Positions 19,665 to 29,267 of a stretch of DNA of 64,000 nucleotides are shown one piece after another. The translations under genes and the position numbers were made by a program. The DNA lies in the NCBI RefSeq assembly GCF_003073135.1, contig NZ_PGDQ01000006.1, forward strand, positions 366,021 through 430,020. The letters run 5' to 3'. The stretch comes from Euzebya rosea. Lineage in GTDB: Bacteria > Actinomycetota > Nitriliruptoria > Euzebyales > Euzebyaceae. The number at the start of each line of letters is the position of its first letter. The stretch's first letter is position 1. Below the pieces are notes generated by a model. It ran no database searches. It saw only the letters and a program-made list of their open reading frames with translations, and had not been told where the DNA came from.

Positions 19665-21112
19665 CCGCCGCCGTCGCCGACGTCCTGGACCGTCACGTCC
19701 CGGCGGATGCGACCGTCGTGCTGGGGGTCTCGGGCGGCCCCGACTCCGTGGCGCTCCTGCACCTGGTCGCCGGCGCCCGGCCGGACCTGCGGCTGGTCGT
19801 CGGCCACGTCCGCCACGGACTGCGCGACGACGCCGTCGATGCCGAGGCGGCCGCCGCCAACGCCGCGGTCCTCGGCGCCGGCATGGTCGTCCTGTCGGTC
19901 GCCGTGGGGGAGGGGGAGGGGCCAGAGGACGCCGCCCGCATCGCACGCCACACGGCGCTGCTCGGCCTGGCGCGCGAACGGAGTGCAGCGGCGCTGCTGC
20001 TCGGCCACACCGCCGACGACCAGGCCGAGACGGTGCTCCTGCGGCTCGCACGGGGGACCGGGATCGACGGGTTGGCCGGCATGCGCCCGGCCACCGAGCG
20101 CGACGGGATCCCGATCCTTCGTCCCCTGCTCGGACTCCGCCGGGCCGACGTGCATGCCGTCTCGGACGCGCATCCGACCGCCGTGGATCCGTCCAACACC
20201 GACGACCCCGACCAGCGACGCGGACGGGTCCGCCGGGACGCGCTGCCCGCGCTCGCCCGCCTGCGACCCGATCAGGGCGATCCCGTCCCCGCGCTGGCGA
20301 GGCTGGCCGACCTGGCCGCGGCCGACGCGGCGCTGCTGGACGCCGTCGCGGTGACGCCGGGCACGGTCAGCCGTTACGGCACCGCGGTCGTGGTGCACAT
20401 GGACGCCACGATCCACCTCGGGACCCCCCACCGCGATGGTTCCGTCCCTACGGGCACGGCGCTCGACGGCACGGCGCTCGACGGCACCGCCCTCGACGGC
20501 ACCGCCCTCGACGAACGCGTCCACGAGGCGGTGCGGCGCCGGCGGGTACGGGCGGGGTGGCGGATGCTGCCCGGAGGCCATCGCCTGTCGCCGGACGCCG
20601 ACTCGATCGAGCGGATCCTCGGGTTGACGGCCGGGGAACGGATCGACGTGTCCGGTGGGGTCCGGGCGACGGGCGCGGACGGGTTCCGCGTCCTCCTCGA
20701 CCCAGCCGTCCCGACCTGGGACGCGCAGCCGCTGCCGCTGCGGGAGGTCGTGTCGCTGCCGGACCTGGGGATCGCCTGCGTGGTGCATGCCGGCGTCGCC
20801 GGCACCGCCGTGCCGGAGGGCCACCCGATGGGTCCGCCGCCATGGACCGCAGAGGTGGCCATGCCACCGAGCGGTCCCGGCGGGATCGTGATCCGTCCCC
20901 GTGCCGCGGCGGGCGACCGGCACCTCCGCAAGGTCCTGCAGCGGACTCCAGCAGCACTCCGGGATCAGGTACCCATCGTCGTCGCGGCCGACGGCACCGT
21001 GCTGACGGTCGGGGATCGGACGATGGCCCCCGCCGTGCCCGGACAGCCATGCCTGCGGATCTCCGTGGCCGCCGACGGGAGCGGGTCGACCGGTTATCGT
21101 GGCGGTCCATGA
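19637..21112 (+). CDS. tilS: tRNA(Ile)-lysidine synthase
   Basis: TilS converts C34 of the CAU-anticodon tRNA-Ile to lysidine with ATP and lysine, allowing AUA decoding. The PP-loop SGGPDS is at residues 32-37, and HVRHGLRDDA and GHTADDQAETVLLRLARGTG follow as expected for the N-type ATPase domain. A C-terminal TilS_C-like region ends the 491-residue protein. A four-fold GTALD repeat (about residues 273-292) sits in the linker. The ATG lies inside the preceding gene. The gene order tilS-hpt-ftsH is widely conserved. Confidence 0.92.
   Translation: MGDTDHRGLTAAVADVLDRHVPADATVVLGVSGGPDSVALLHLVAGARPDLRLVVGHVRHGLRDDAVDAEAAAANAAVLGAGMVVLSVAVGEGEGPEDAARIARHTALLGLARERSAAALLLGHTADDQAETVLLRLARGTGIDGLAGMRPATERDGIPILRPLLGLRRADVHAVSDAHPTAVDPSNTDDPDQRRGRVRRDALPALARLRPDQGDPVPALARLADLAAADAALLDAVAVTPGTVSRYGTAVVVHMDATIHLGTPHRDGSVPTGTALDGTALDGTALDGTALDERVHEAVRRRRVRAGWRMLPGGHRLSPDADSIERILGLTAGERIDVSGGVRATGADGFRVLLDPAVPTWDAQPLPLREVVSLPDLGIACVVHAGVAGTAVPEGHPMGPPPWTAEVAMPPSGPGGIVIRPRAAAGDRHLRKVLQRTPAALRDQVPIVVAADGTVLTVGDRTMAPAVPGQPCLRISVAADGSGSTGYRGGP
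20453..20512 (+). repeat. Four 15-base tandem repeats inside tilS
   Basis: Four in-frame 15-base units encode GTALD. Units 1-2 read GGCACGGCGCTCGAC and units 3-4 read GGCACCGCCCTCGAC. Being a multiple of three, expansion or contraction keeps the frame. The two pairs differ by the same two bases, which suggests stepwise duplication. Confidence 0.9.
21095..21100 (+). promoter_or_regulatory. -10-like element of hpt inside tilS
   Basis: TATCGT ends 8 bases before the hpt ATG, within the last codons of tilS. hpt has no Shine-Dalgarno sequence, so an internal leaderless promoter is plausible in addition to read-through. Confidence 0.4.
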
Positions 21113-21666
21113 CTTCCCACGCGGCGCCCGATCATCCCGACATCGAGAAGGTCCTCATCAGCGAGGAGGAGATCCGCGACCGCCTGTCCGAGCTCGGCAA
21201 GCAGATCTCCGAGACCTACGCCGGGGAGCAGGTCGTGGTGACCGCCGTCCTCAAGGGCGCCTTCATCGTCCTGGCGGACTTCGCCCGGTCCCTGGACGTC
21301 GACACCATCTTCGACTTCATGGCCGTGTCGTCCTACGGCGCGTCGACCAAGAGCAGCGGCGTCGTGCGGATCCTCAAGGACCTCGACATCGAGATCGAGG
21401 GCCGTCACGTCCTGATCGTGGAGGACATCGTCGACTCCGGCCTGACCCTGTCCTACCTGCTGAAGAACCTGCGGGCGCGGGGACCCAAGTCGGTGGAGGT
21501 CATGGCGCTGCTGGTCAAGCCGGACGCCGCCAAGGTCGACATCGGCGTGAAGTGGACCGGCTTCGAGGTCCCCAACGAGTTCGTCGTCGGGTACGGCCTC
21601 GACTACGACGAGCGGTACCGGAACCTGCCCTACATCGGCACGCTCAAGCCCGAGGTCTACAGCTGA
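21109..21666 (+). CDS. hpt: Hypoxanthine phosphoribosyltransferase
   Basis: A 185-residue type I phosphoribosyltransferase of purine salvage, making IMP or GMP from hypoxanthine or guanine and PRPP. The PRPP-binding loop VEDIVDSGLTLSYL and the C-terminal FVVGYGLDYDERYRNLPYIG loop are both typical of HPRT. The start overlaps the tilS stop by 4 bases (ATGA). The usual operon partners tilS and ftsH flank it. Confidence 0.95.
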   Translation: MTSHAAPDHPDIEKVLISEEEIRDRLSELGKQISETYAGEQVVVTAVLKGAFIVLADFARSLDVDTIFDFMAVSSYGASTKSSGVVRILKDLDIEIEGRHVLIVEDIVDSGLTLSYLLKNLRARGPKSVEVMALLVKPDAAKVDIGVKWTGFEVPNEFVVGYGLDYDERYRNLPYIGTLKPEVYS

Positions 21667-21740
21667 CGTCCAGTCCGACGAGGGGCAAAGACGGGGTAAA
21701 GCTGCCATGACGGTCGGGTCCGCCGTTCGGGGGCCGCTGG

Positions 21741-21746
21741 TAGCAT
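21741..21746 (+). promoter_or_regulatory. -10-like element upstream of ftsH
   Basis: TAGCAT lies in the 141-base gap between hpt and ftsH and predicts a leader of about 55 bases. No good -35 was seen. Confidence 0.4.
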
Positions 21747-21807
21747 CCGACCGCAGGCGCAGGCGCCAGCCGGTCCCTGCGAGGCGTACACAGGACTGAG
21801 TGAGTCG

Positions 21808-23811
21808 ATGAACGTACAGCGCTTCCTGCGAGGGCCACTGCTGTGGATCACCCTCCTGCTGATCGTGGCCCTGGCCATGGTCTCCACGCTGGGGAGCTCC
21901 TCCGCACCCGAGGAGCTGACCTACGGCGAGTTCATCCAGGCGCTGCAGGACGGCGAGCTGGCCTCGGTCACGATCCTGTCCGGCTCCAACGGCCTGAAGG
22001 GCGAGTTCGTCGAGCCCCGTGGCGAGTCGGAGGCCACCGAGTACACCGCGACGTTCAACCCGATCGTCAACGACGAGCAGCTCGACGCCGAGCTGCAGGC
22101 GGCGGGCATCGAGGCCGACCAGCTCGACGTGGACGCACAGGACCAGAACCTGTTCGTCAGCCTGCTGATCAACCTCATCCCGTTCGCGCTCATCTTCCTG
22201 CTGTTCTTCTTCCTGATGTCGCAGATGCAGGGTGGCGGCGGCCGGGTCATGAGCTTCGGCAAGGCCAAGGCCAAGCAGATCTCCAAGGACCAGCCCAAGG
22301 TCACGTTCGAGGACGTCGCCGGTGCGCAGGAGGCCGTGGAGGAGCTGCGGGAGATCAAGGACTTCCTGGCCAACCCCACCAAGTTCCAGGCCATCGGCGC
22401 GAAGATCCCCAAGGGTGTCCTGCTGTTCGGTCCCCCCGGAACCGGCAAGACCCTGCTGGCCCGCGCCGTGGCCGGCGAGGCAGGGGTGCCGTTCTTCTCC
22501 ATCTCCGGTTCGGACTTCGTGGAGATGTTCGTCGGTGTCGGCGCCTCCCGCGTCCGTGACCTGTTCGAGCAGGCCAAGTCCAACGCCCCCGCGATCATCT
22601 TCGTCGACGAGATCGACGCCGTCGGTCGCCACCGCGGCGCCGGCATGGGCGGCGGCCACGACGAGCGCGAGCAGACCCTCAACCAGCTGCTGGTGGAGAT
22701 GGACGGCTTCGACGTCAAGACCGGCGTCATCCTGATCGCGGCCACCAACCGACCCGACATCCTGGACCCGGCGCTGCTGCGTCCCGGCCGCTTCGACCGC
22801 CAGATCGTCGTCGACCGGCCCGACATCGTCGGCCGCGAGGCGATCCTGAAGGTCCACGCCCGGGGCAAGCCGCTGGCCCCCGACGCCGACCTGACGGTGC
22901 TGGCCAAGCAGACCCCCGGCCTGACCGGTGCGGACCTGCAGAACCTCATCAACGAGGCCGCGCTGCTGAGCGCCCGTCGCGGAGTGGCGGAGATCACCAT
23001 GGCCTCCCTCGAGGACGCCATCGACCGTGTCCTGATCGGTCCCGAGCGCCGCACCCGGCTGATGCACGAGGACGAGAAGCGGCTGACGGCCTACCACGAG
23101 GGCGGCCACGCCATCGTCGGCCACGCCCTGCCCCACGCCGACCCCGTGCACAAGGTCACGATCATCCCGCGCGGCCAGGCGCTGGGTGTCACGATCTCGC
23201 TGCCCGAGCGCGACAAGTACGGCCACTCCCGCCAGGAGCTGATCGACCGCATGGCGATGGCCCTCGGCGGTCGCGTCGCCGAGCAGCTGACCGTCGGCGA
23301 CTACACCACCGGGGCCGGCAACGACATCGCCAAGGCCACCGAGATCGCCCGCAAGATGGTCACCGAGTGGGGCATGAGCGAGAAGCTGGGCCCGATCCAG
23401 TTCGGCCACGCCAGCGGTGAGCCGTTCCTGGGCCGCGAGACCAACCACCCCAACTACAGCGCCCAGGTCGCCTCGATGATCGACGAGGAGATCCGCAACC
23501 TCATCGACGAGGCCTACGACGAGGCCGTCCAGATCCTGGTGGAGAACCGCCAGGTCCTGGAGGAGATGGCCGACGAGCTGATGGAGCACGAGACCTTGGA
23601 CAAGGAGAAGCTGGCCGCGGTCCTCAGCCGGGTCACGCCGCGTCCGTCGCGCTCCAGCCGACCGCTGATGAACGGCGAACCGTCGGGGCTCAGCCCCGAG
23701 CAGGTCGTCGCGGCCCTGCGCCGCGGAGACCCCGTGGCACTCAACCCCGCCGACGGCCCCGAGGGCGCTGCGCAGCTGGTCAACCCGCGGTCCGCGGTCG
23801 ACGACGCGTGA
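21808..23811 (+). CDS. ftsH: ATP-dependent zinc metalloprotease FtsH
   Basis: A 667-residue membrane-anchored AAA+ protease that degrades misfolded and regulatory membrane and cytoplasmic proteins. It has two transmembrane segments (about 11-28 and 118-138) around an extracytoplasmic domain. Walker A GPPGTGKT lies near residue 208, Walker B IIFVDEID, the second region of homology RPGRFDRQ, and the zinc site HEGGH near 431. The C-terminal 70 residues are species-specific. Its TGA overlaps the GTG of folE. Confidence 0.96.
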   Translation: MNVQRFLRGPLLWITLLLIVALAMVSTLGSSSAPEELTYGEFIQALQDGELASVTILSGSNGLKGEFVEPRGESEATEYTATFNPIVNDEQLDAELQAAGIEADQLDVDAQDQNLFVSLLINLIPFALIFLLFFFLMSQMQGGGGRVMSFGKAKAKQISKDQPKVTFEDVAGAQEAVEELREIKDFLANPTKFQAIGAKIPKGVLLFGPPGTGKTLLARAVAGEAGVPFFSISGSDFVEMFVGVGASRVRDLFEQAKSNAPAIIFVDEIDAVGRHRGAGMGGGHDEREQTLNQLLVEMDGFDVKTGVILIAATNRPDILDPALLRPGRFDRQIVVDRPDIVGREAILKVHARGKPLAPDADLTVLAKQTPGLTGADLQNLINEAALLSARRGVAEITMASLEDAIDRVLIGPERRTRLMHEDEKRLTAYHEGGHAIVGHALPHADPVHKVTIIPRGQALGVTISLPERDKYGHSRQELIDRMAMALGGRVAEQLTVGDYTTGAGNDIAKATEIARKMVTEWGMSEKLGPIQFGHASGEPFLGRETNHPNYSAQVASMIDEEIRNLIDEAYDEAVQILVENRQVLEEMADELMEHETLDKEKLAAVLSRVTPRPSRSSRPLMNGEPSGLSPEQVVAALRRGDPVALNPADGPEGAAQLVNPRSAVDDA

Positions 23812-24548
23812 GCGACGGCGACCGGGTCGATCCCGACGGGATCGGCGGACGCGACCGCGCCGAGGTGTCCGCCGAGGACATCGAGCTTCGTGCCGTGGAG
23901 GTCAGCGGCCAGGCCTCCGACGACCGCGTGCGGGTGCTGACCACCGCCGAACCGCAGCGACGCTTCGACCACGACAGGATCCGGGCAGGCGTGCGGATGT
24001 TGTTCGAGGGCATCGGGCTGGACCCCGACTCCCCGACGATCCGCGACACCCCCGACCGGGTCGCCCGGATGTACGACGAGGTCTTCGCCGGCCTGCTGAT
24101 CGACCCCGAGGACGTGGTGTCCACCACGTTCGACGAGGGCCACGACGAGATCGTCATCGTCCGTGACATCCCCTTCGCCTCGATCTGCGAACACCACCTC
24201 GTGCCGTTCGTCGGCCGTGCCCACGTCGGCTACCTGCCGGGCCACGACGGGCTGATCACCGGGCTGTCCAAGCTGGCCCGCCTGGTCGACGTGGTCGCCA
24301 AGCGGCCCAACCTGCAGGAGCGCATCACCGCGGAGGTCGCCGACACCCTCGAGCGGGTCCTGTCGCCGCGTGGCGTGATCGTCCAGATCGAGGCCGAGCA
24401 CTTCTGCATGACCATGCGGGGCGTGCGCAAGCCGGGCGCCATGACCGTCACCTCGGCGGTGCGCGGGACCATCCGCGAGGACGCCCGCACCCGCGCGGAG
24501 GTCATGTCGCTGATCGGCGGCCCCCGCGTGTCCTCCTACGGCCCGTAG
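23808..24548 (+). CDS. folE: GTP cyclohydrolase I
   Basis: FolE opens GTP to 7,8-dihydroneopterin triphosphate, the first step of folate synthesis. The zinc/active-site motifs [20 protein letters not shown] and [18 protein letters not shown] are intact. The protein is 246 residues, with a charged N-terminal extension of about 45 residues relative to typical FolE. The GTG at 23808 overlaps the ftsH stop, but a shorter start is possible. The folP-folB-folK genes lie nearby, separated by an aminotransferase on the other strand. Confidence 0.94.
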   Translation: MSDGDRVDPDGIGGRDRAEVSAEDIELRAVEVSGQASDDRVRVLTTAEPQRRFDHDRIRAGVRMLFEGIGLDPDSPTIRDTPDRVARMYDEVFAGLLIDPEDVVSTTFDEGHDEIVIVRDIPFASICEHHLVPFVGRAHVGYLPGHDGLITGLSKLARLVDVVAKRPNLQERITAEVADTLERVLSPRGVIVQIEAEHFCMTMRGVRKPGAMTVTSAVRGTIREDARTRAEVMSLIGGPRVSSYGP

Positions 24549-24549
24549 G

Positions 24550-25839
24550 TCACGTCGGGCCGGGCTGCACCGCTTCGCCCGTGCCGTCCCGTGACGCCCG
24601 CTGGCGGGCGATCGCCAGGCGGACGCAGGTGACGACGACCTCCATGGCCAGGCGGACCTCGTCGAGGGTCGGGAAGGACGGGGCCAGCCGGATGTGGCTG
24701 TCCTCGGGGTCGTGGCCCAGCGGGAACGCCGCCCCGGCGGGGGTCAGGCGCACCCCGGCGTCGGCGGCCAGCCCGACCACCTCCGTCGCCAGGCCCGGCG
24801 GGGTCCACAACGACACGAAGTAGCCGCCCGTCGGGGTCGTCCAGCGGGCCAGGCCGGTCAGGCCCCGCTCCAGCGCGGCGACGGTCGCGTCGACCTTGGG
24901 CGCGATGAGCTCGGCGTGGCGGACCATGTGGGCCCGGAGCGCATCGATGTCGGGCAGCAGCATGACATGACGCTGCTGGTTGACCTTGTCGGGACCGATC
25001 GTGACGGCGGACAGGTGCTGCCGCAGCGTGGCGAGGGTCTCGGGCCCTGCGGCCAGGAACGACAGCCCGGCGCCGGCGAAGGTGATCTTCGACGTCGAGG
25101 CCACGTGGATGACCGACTCCGTGGTGCCGGCTGCCTCGCAGGCCGCCCACAACGACGCCATGAGGATCGGCTCGGGCGTCAGGTCGTGCACGGCGTAGGC
25201 GTTGTCCCAGATGACCCTGAACCCGCGACGCGCTCGGTTGCCCAGCTCGGCCACGCGCGCGACCACCTCGTCGCTGCAGATCGCGCCGGTGGGGTTGGAG
25301 TGCTTGGGGACCAGCCACATCGCGGCGACGTCGGGGTCGTCGGCGACGATCGACTCGACGACGTCCATGTCCGGGCCGTCGTCGCCCATCGGGACGGGGA
25401 TCATCTCGTGGCCCAGCCGCTCGCTGACGGTGAAGTGGCGGTCGTAGCCGGGGACGGGACAGAGGACCTTGACCGACGGCCGGGTGGTCCACGCCGATCC
25501 CGGGCCGTCCCAGCCGAAGTGGGTGCCCACGAGCATGGCGTGGAACATCATCTCCAGGCTGGCGTTGCCCCCGACGAGGACCGCGTCGGCGGGGACGTCC
25601 ATCAGCATGGCCCCGAGGCGCTTGGCGGTCGGCAGCCCGTCGATCCCGCCGTAGTTGCGCAGGTCGGTGCCGTCGTGCCGGTAGGTGCCCGACAGGATGC
25701 CGTCGAGCCGGTCCGACAGCGCCAGCTGGTCGGGTGAGGGCTTGCCGCGGGTCAGGTCAAGGGCGAGGCCCCGGGCCCGCAGGTCGGCGTGTGCGGCCTC
25801 GAGGGCGTCGAGGTCGAGGGATGTGGTGTCGGCGGGCAT
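24550..25839 (-). CDS. Aminotransferase class I-like (aspartate aminotransferase family)
   Basis: A 429-residue PLP enzyme. The PLP lysine is in HVASTSKITFAGAG, with VPKHSNPTGAI, WDNAYAVHDL and NYGGIDGLPTAKRL upstream. The pattern fits the actinobacterial aspartate-aminotransferase subgroup (PF12897-like) rather than AspC itself. The substrate cannot be fixed from sequence. ATG 25839 is preferred, with GGAG in the preceding bases; a longer frame to 25938 would add an unusual 33-residue leader. Its stop is one base from the folE stop (convergent). Confidence 0.85.
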   Translation of the reverse strand: MPADTTSLDLDALEAAHADLRARGLALDLTRGKPSPDQLALSDRLDGILSGTYRHDGTDLRNYGGIDGLPTAKRLGAMLMDVPADAVLVGGNASLEMMFHAMLVGTHFGWDGPGSAWTTRPSVKVLCPVPGYDRHFTVSERLGHEMIPVPMGDDGPDMDVVESIVADDPDVAAMWLVPKHSNPTGAICSDEVVARVAELGNRARRGFRVIWDNAYAVHDLTPEPILMASLWAACEAAGTTESVIHVASTSKITFAGAGLSFLAAGPETLATLRQHLSAVTIGPDKVNQQRHVMLLPDIDALRAHMVRHAELIAPKVDATVAALERGLTGLARWTTPTGGYFVSLWTPPGLATEVVGLAADAGVRLTPAGAAFPLGHDPEDSHIRLAPSFPTLDEVRLAMEVVVTCVRLAIARQRASRDGTGEAVQPGPT

Positions 25840-25941
25840 CGCAGCTCCGGACGAGGTCGGCGGGACGGTGGCGGCCGCGGACGGTAGCCGCTGGCGGCAG
25901 GACCAGTCGAGCAGCCAGTCGGTCAGCTGGTCGGGCACTCG

Positions 25942-26014
25942 GCCGGTCAGCCGGTCGGTCGGCGGTTCGGTCGGCCGGTCGGTCGACCGGTCGGTCGGCC
26001 GGTGGGTCGGTCGC
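25942..26014. repeat. GGTC-type short tandem repeat tract
   Basis: About 73 bases made largely of CGGT/GGTC tetranucleotide units with interruptions, in the 233-base divergent gap between the aminotransferase and folP. Such tracts are prone to slippage and lie here between two promoters. Confidence 0.7.
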
Positions 26015-26059
26015 TGGCGAGGAGCGTTGGGTGTCCGGTCGGGGACCGGGGGGATGGAC

Positions 26060-26065
26060 TAGGCT
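26060..26065 (+). promoter_or_regulatory. -10 element of folP
   Basis: TAGGCT ends 7 bases before the ATG at 26073, with no ribosome-binding site between. This spacing puts transcription start at the A of the start codon. Confidence 0.55.
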
Positions 26066-26072
26066 CAGCGAC

Positions 26073-27212
26073 ATGGAGGCTGCGCCACTCGTCCGTATCG
26101 TCGACGCCAGCCTGGGTGTGGACGCCCAGGTCAGCTTGGTCATCAGCCGGGTCTCCCACCCGGACCGGCTGAAGTCCGCCTGGTCGTCGTCGGGGGCCAC
26201 GCTGGAACGGATCGGTGATCGCGTGCACGCCACGTCCACGGTCGAGGCGCTCGCGCGCGCCGCCGGCCGGTCGCTGGAGCTCGACGAGGCACGTGCCGTC
26301 GACCGCACCCTTCGTGAGGCGGTCGCGGCCTGGCTGGGAACGGCTCCGCCGGTCAAGGCGCGGGGTCGGCTGCTGCCGTGCAACGTCCGCCCGCTCGTCA
26401 TGGGCATCGTCAACGTGACCCCGGACTCCTTCGCCGACGGTGGACAGCTGTACCCCGATGGCCATCCCGGCCGCGCCATCGACCATGCCCGTGGCCTCGT
26501 TGCCGCCGGGGCCGACCTGATCGACCTCGGCGGTGAGAGCACCCGGCCCGGTGCGACCTCGGTGGACGCCAAGGAGGAGCTGGCCCGCGTCATGCCGGTC
26601 CTCCGTGCGCTGGTCAGCGACGGGGTGTGCGTCTCCATCGACACCATGAAGGCCGAGGTCGCTGCCGAGGCGCTGCGCGAGGGCGCCGCGATCGTCAACG
26701 ACGTCAGCGCTGCAGCGAACCCCGAGGTGATCGCCCTGGCGGCCCGCGCCGGTGCCGCGTACGTGCTCATGCACGCCCGCGCCACCCCGGCGGACATGCA
26801 GGACCACACCGAGTACGACGACGTGGTGGCCGAGGTGTTCGAGTTCCTCGCCGACGGGCTGCAGGCGTGCGAGGACAACGGGCTGGCGCGCGAACAGGTG
26901 ATCGTGGACCCGGGGATCGGGTTCGCCAAGACCCCCGAGCAGAGCCTTGCGCTGCTGCGCGCGGTCCCCCAGCTGCGCAGCCTCGGCCGCCCGGTCCTGA
27001 TCGGGGCGTCACGCAAGAGCTTCCTGGCCACCGCCTCCGGGGTGGACGAGGTCGACGACCGGCTGACCGGCAGCCTGGCCGCCGCAGCGATGGCCGCCGG
27101 CGCGGGGGCGGCGTTCCTCCGCGTCCACGATGTCGCCGAGACCGTGCAGGCGGTGCGCACCGCCCGGGCGATCGCAACGGGCAGCACCGACTGGGACCCC
27201 GTCACCCGCTGA
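26073..27212 (+). CDS. folP: Dihydropteroate synthase with N-terminal extension
   Basis: Condenses p-aminobenzoate with dihydropterin pyrophosphate. The TIM-barrel core (about residues 106-379) has VMGIVNVTPDSFADGG, DLGGESTRPG, the pABA/pterin residues in VNDVSA, DPGIGFAKT and GASRKSFL. At 379 residues it is about 100 longer than usual: residues 1-105 form an extra domain of unknown role (ending VKARGRLLPCNVRP). The ATG follows a TAGGCT -10 by 7 bases. Its stop lies 9 bases from that of the convergent EamA gene. Confidence 0.94.
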   Translation: MEAAPLVRIVDASLGVDAQVSLVISRVSHPDRLKSAWSSSGATLERIGDRVHATSTVEALARAAGRSLELDEARAVDRTLREAVAAWLGTAPPVKARGRLLPCNVRPLVMGIVNVTPDSFADGGQLYPDGHPGRAIDHARGLVAAGADLIDLGGESTRPGATSVDAKEELARVMPVLRALVSDGVCVSIDTMKAEVAAEALREGAAIVNDVSAAANPEVIALAARAGAAYVLMHARATPADMQDHTEYDDVVAEVFEFLADGLQACEDNGLAREQVIVDPGIGFAKTPEQSLALLRAVPQLRSLGRPVLIGASRKSFLATASGVDEVDDRLTGSLAAAAMAAGAGAAFLRVHDVAETVQAVRTARAIATGSTDWDPVTR

Positions 27213-27221
27213 GGCGGCCGA

Positions 27222-28184
27222 TCAGGAGGGTGACGCCACCCCGGTGGCGGCAGCGCTCACCGCCGGATCGTCGGGGTGGGCGATCACGTCGTCGGTCGTG
27301 GTCGGCGTGGCCTGCTGGGACCGAGAGGTCACCCACGCGCCGAAGATGACCAACCCGGTGCCGACCAGGGACACCGGGTGCACCGACTCGCCCCGCACCA
27401 CTGCGCCGATGGCGATGGCGACGATCGGGACCAGGTAGATGGCGACCGAGCCGCGGGCTGCCCCGACCCGCCCAGCCAGGGTGGCCATGAGCGTCAACGC
27501 GACGCCGGTGCCCAGCACGCCCAGCGCGGCGACGGACACCACCGAGGACAGGCCGTAGGTGGCTCGGTCCAGGCCGGCAGCGGCGAACGGCAGGGTGAAG
27601 ACCGCGGCGGCCATCTGGGCACGGAACATCACGGGCAACGCGCCGTGACGGCGCTGCAGGGGGACGGCGAGGTTCAGGGCCACGCCGTAGAAGACCGTCG
27701 CGAGCAGCACGAGCCCGGCACCGATGGCGATGTCACCGCCGATGTCCAGCGACGGAAGGCCGATCAGCACGATCCCGAAGAATCCCGCGATCAACCCGAT
27801 CCCCACCCCCTTCGGGGGCAGTCGTCGGGACACGAGCGTGGCGACGAGGGCCGCCCACAGGGGCACGCCGCCGTTGATCATCCCCGCGAGCGAGGTGTCG
27901 ATCCACTGCTGGGCGATCGGGAAGAGCATGAAGGGGATGCCGACCCACAGCAGGCCGAGCAGGACGATCCGCGGCAGGTCGGCACGGTCCACCGACCGGC
28001 GGGCACGTGGCACCAGGCCGAGCGCGCCTGCGCCGAGCGTGATGCGGATGAAGGCCACTTGCGCCGGGGTGAAGTGCTCCAGCCCCACGGCGATGAAGAG
28101 GAAGGAGGACCCCCAGATCAGTGCAAGCGCGATCAACATCCCCCAGTCCGCGGCGGCGAAGGGGTCCAGCTCCTGGTCGGTCAT
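27222..28184 (-). CDS. EamA-family (DMT) transporter
   Basis: A 320-residue drug/metabolite transporter with ten predicted membrane segments in two EamA repeats; the first begins LIALALIWGSSFLFIAVGLE and the repeat ends show GERVHP-like VRGESVHPVS. Family members export amino acids, nucleotides or other metabolites. ATG 28184 is chosen over GTG 28190; neither has a Shine-Dalgarno sequence. It interrupts the fol genes on the opposite strand. Confidence 0.88.
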   Translation of the reverse strand: MTDQELDPFAAADWGMLIALALIWGSSFLFIAVGLEHFTPAQVAFIRITLGAGALGLVPRARRSVDRADLPRIVLLGLLWVGIPFMLFPIAQQWIDTSLAGMINGGVPLWAALVATLVSRRLPPKGVGIGLIAGFFGIVLIGLPSLDIGGDIAIGAGLVLLATVFYGVALNLAVPLQRRHGALPVMFRAQMAAAVFTLPFAAAGLDRATYGLSSVVSVAALGVLGTGVALTLMATLAGRVGAARGSVAIYLVPIVAIAIGAVVRGESVHPVSLVGTGLVIFGAWVTSRSQQATPTTTDDVIAHPDDPAVSAAATGVASPS

Positions 28185-28269
28185 GGGCACGATGGTGCCG
28201 AAGCGGACCGGTCCACTTCACACACCACCCGCCCCTCCTGACAGCCCGGTGGGCGGTGCCGCTCGCGTC

Positions 28270-28275
28270 TAGTCT
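28270..28275 (+). promoter_or_regulatory. -10 element of the folB-folK operon
   Basis: TAGTCT ends 9 bases before the GTG start at 28285, without a Shine-Dalgarno sequence. Confidence 0.45.
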
Positions 28276-28284
28276 TCGAGCACT

Positions 28285-28677
28285 GTGACCGACCGCACCG
28301 CGACCGACCGCCCCGCGACAGACCGAATAGAGATCACTGGCCTCCGTGTCAGGGGGCACCACGGCGTCTTCGACCACGAGAAGCGCGACGGACAGCCGTT
28401 CGTCGTGGACGTCGTGCTCGAGGCCGACCTGTCACGGCCGGCGGTGACCGACGAGCTCGGCGACACCATCGACTACGGCACGCTGGCCCAGCGCATCGCC
28501 GACGAGGTCCGTGCCACCCGCTTCGACCTGATCGAGCGCCTGGCCGGCCACCTCCTCGACGTGGCCATGTCCGACCCCATGGTCACCGCGGCCGAGATCC
28601 GCATCGCCAAGCCCGAGGCGCCGGTGACCGAGGAGTTCGGTGAGGTGGCCGTCCGACTGCGGCGCGAACGCCAGTGA
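28285..28677 (+). CDS. folB: Dihydroneopterin aldolase
   Basis: A 130-residue folate-pathway enzyme that cleaves dihydroneopterin to hydroxymethyl-dihydropterin. It has the family signature VRGHHGVFDHEKRDGQPFVV and DYGTLAQRI, and a final AEIRIAKPEAPV segment. The first 14 residues are low complexity (Thr/Asp/Arg), so a slightly later start is possible. The stop overlaps the folK GTG (GTGA), so the two consecutive enzymes are coupled. Confidence 0.94.
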   Translation: MTDRTATDRPATDRIEITGLRVRGHHGVFDHEKRDGQPFVVDVVLEADLSRPAVTDELGDTIDYGTLAQRIADEVRATRFDLIERLAGHLLDVAMSDPMVTAAEIRIAKPEAPVTEEFGEVAVRLRRERQ

Positions 28678-29267
28678 TCGGCGAAGGACCGGTGCGAGCC
28701 GTCCGGTGGCTGCTCGAGCGGTACCAGCCGCCTGCGGGGCCGGAGGCGGCGTTCATCGGGCTCGGGGGCAACGTCGGCGACCGGCTGCACTACCTCAACC
28801 GTGCCGTCGCGTTGCTCGACGAGACCCCGAGGACCGCGGTGGAGGACATCTCCAGCGTCTACGAGACCGAGCCGGTCGGGCCGTCGGAGGACAGCTACTA
28901 CAACATCGCCGTCCGGCTGCGGACCGAGCTGTCCCCCGCACGGCTGCTGCAGGCGTGCCAGCGCATCGAGGCCACCCTCGGCCGGGTCCGGACCGTGCGG
29001 TGGGGACCTCGCACGATCGACCTGGACATCCTGGTCTACGGCGACCGGGTGCTGGAGGACCCGCGGCTGACGGTGCCGCACCCGCGGCTGACCGAGCGAG
29101 GGTTCGCGCTGGTGCCGCTGATGGAGGTGGCGCCGGGATGGCGGCTGCCCGATGGCCGGTCCCTCGCGCGCTGTGCGGTTGAGCTGGCCCCCATCGAAGG
29201 GGTTGCCGCCATCGGCCGGCAGGTGTCGTTGACCCCGCCCCCACCCATGCCGGAGCTCGAGCGGTGA
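28674..29267 (+). CDS. folK: 2-amino-4-hydroxy-6-hydroxymethyldihydropteridine pyrophosphokinase
   Basis: Transfers pyrophosphate from ATP to hydroxymethyl-dihydropterin, providing the FolP substrate. Motifs FIGLGGNVGDR, SSVYETEPVG and RWGPRTIDLDILVYGD (Mg/ATP Asp residues) and VPHPRLTERGFALVPLMEV are intact. It is 197 residues, with a 25-residue N-terminal extension. Both ends overlap neighbours (folB and the DUF2520 gene) by 4 bases. Confidence 0.95.
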   Translation: MIGEGPVRAVRWLLERYQPPAGPEAAFIGLGGNVGDRLHYLNRAVALLDETPRTAVEDISSVYETEPVGPSEDSYYNIAVRLRTELSPARLLQACQRIEATLGRVRTVRWGPRTIDLDILVYGDRVLEDPRLTVPHPRLTERGFALVPLMEVAPGWRLPDGRSLARCAVELAPIEGVAAIGRQVSLTPPPPMPELER

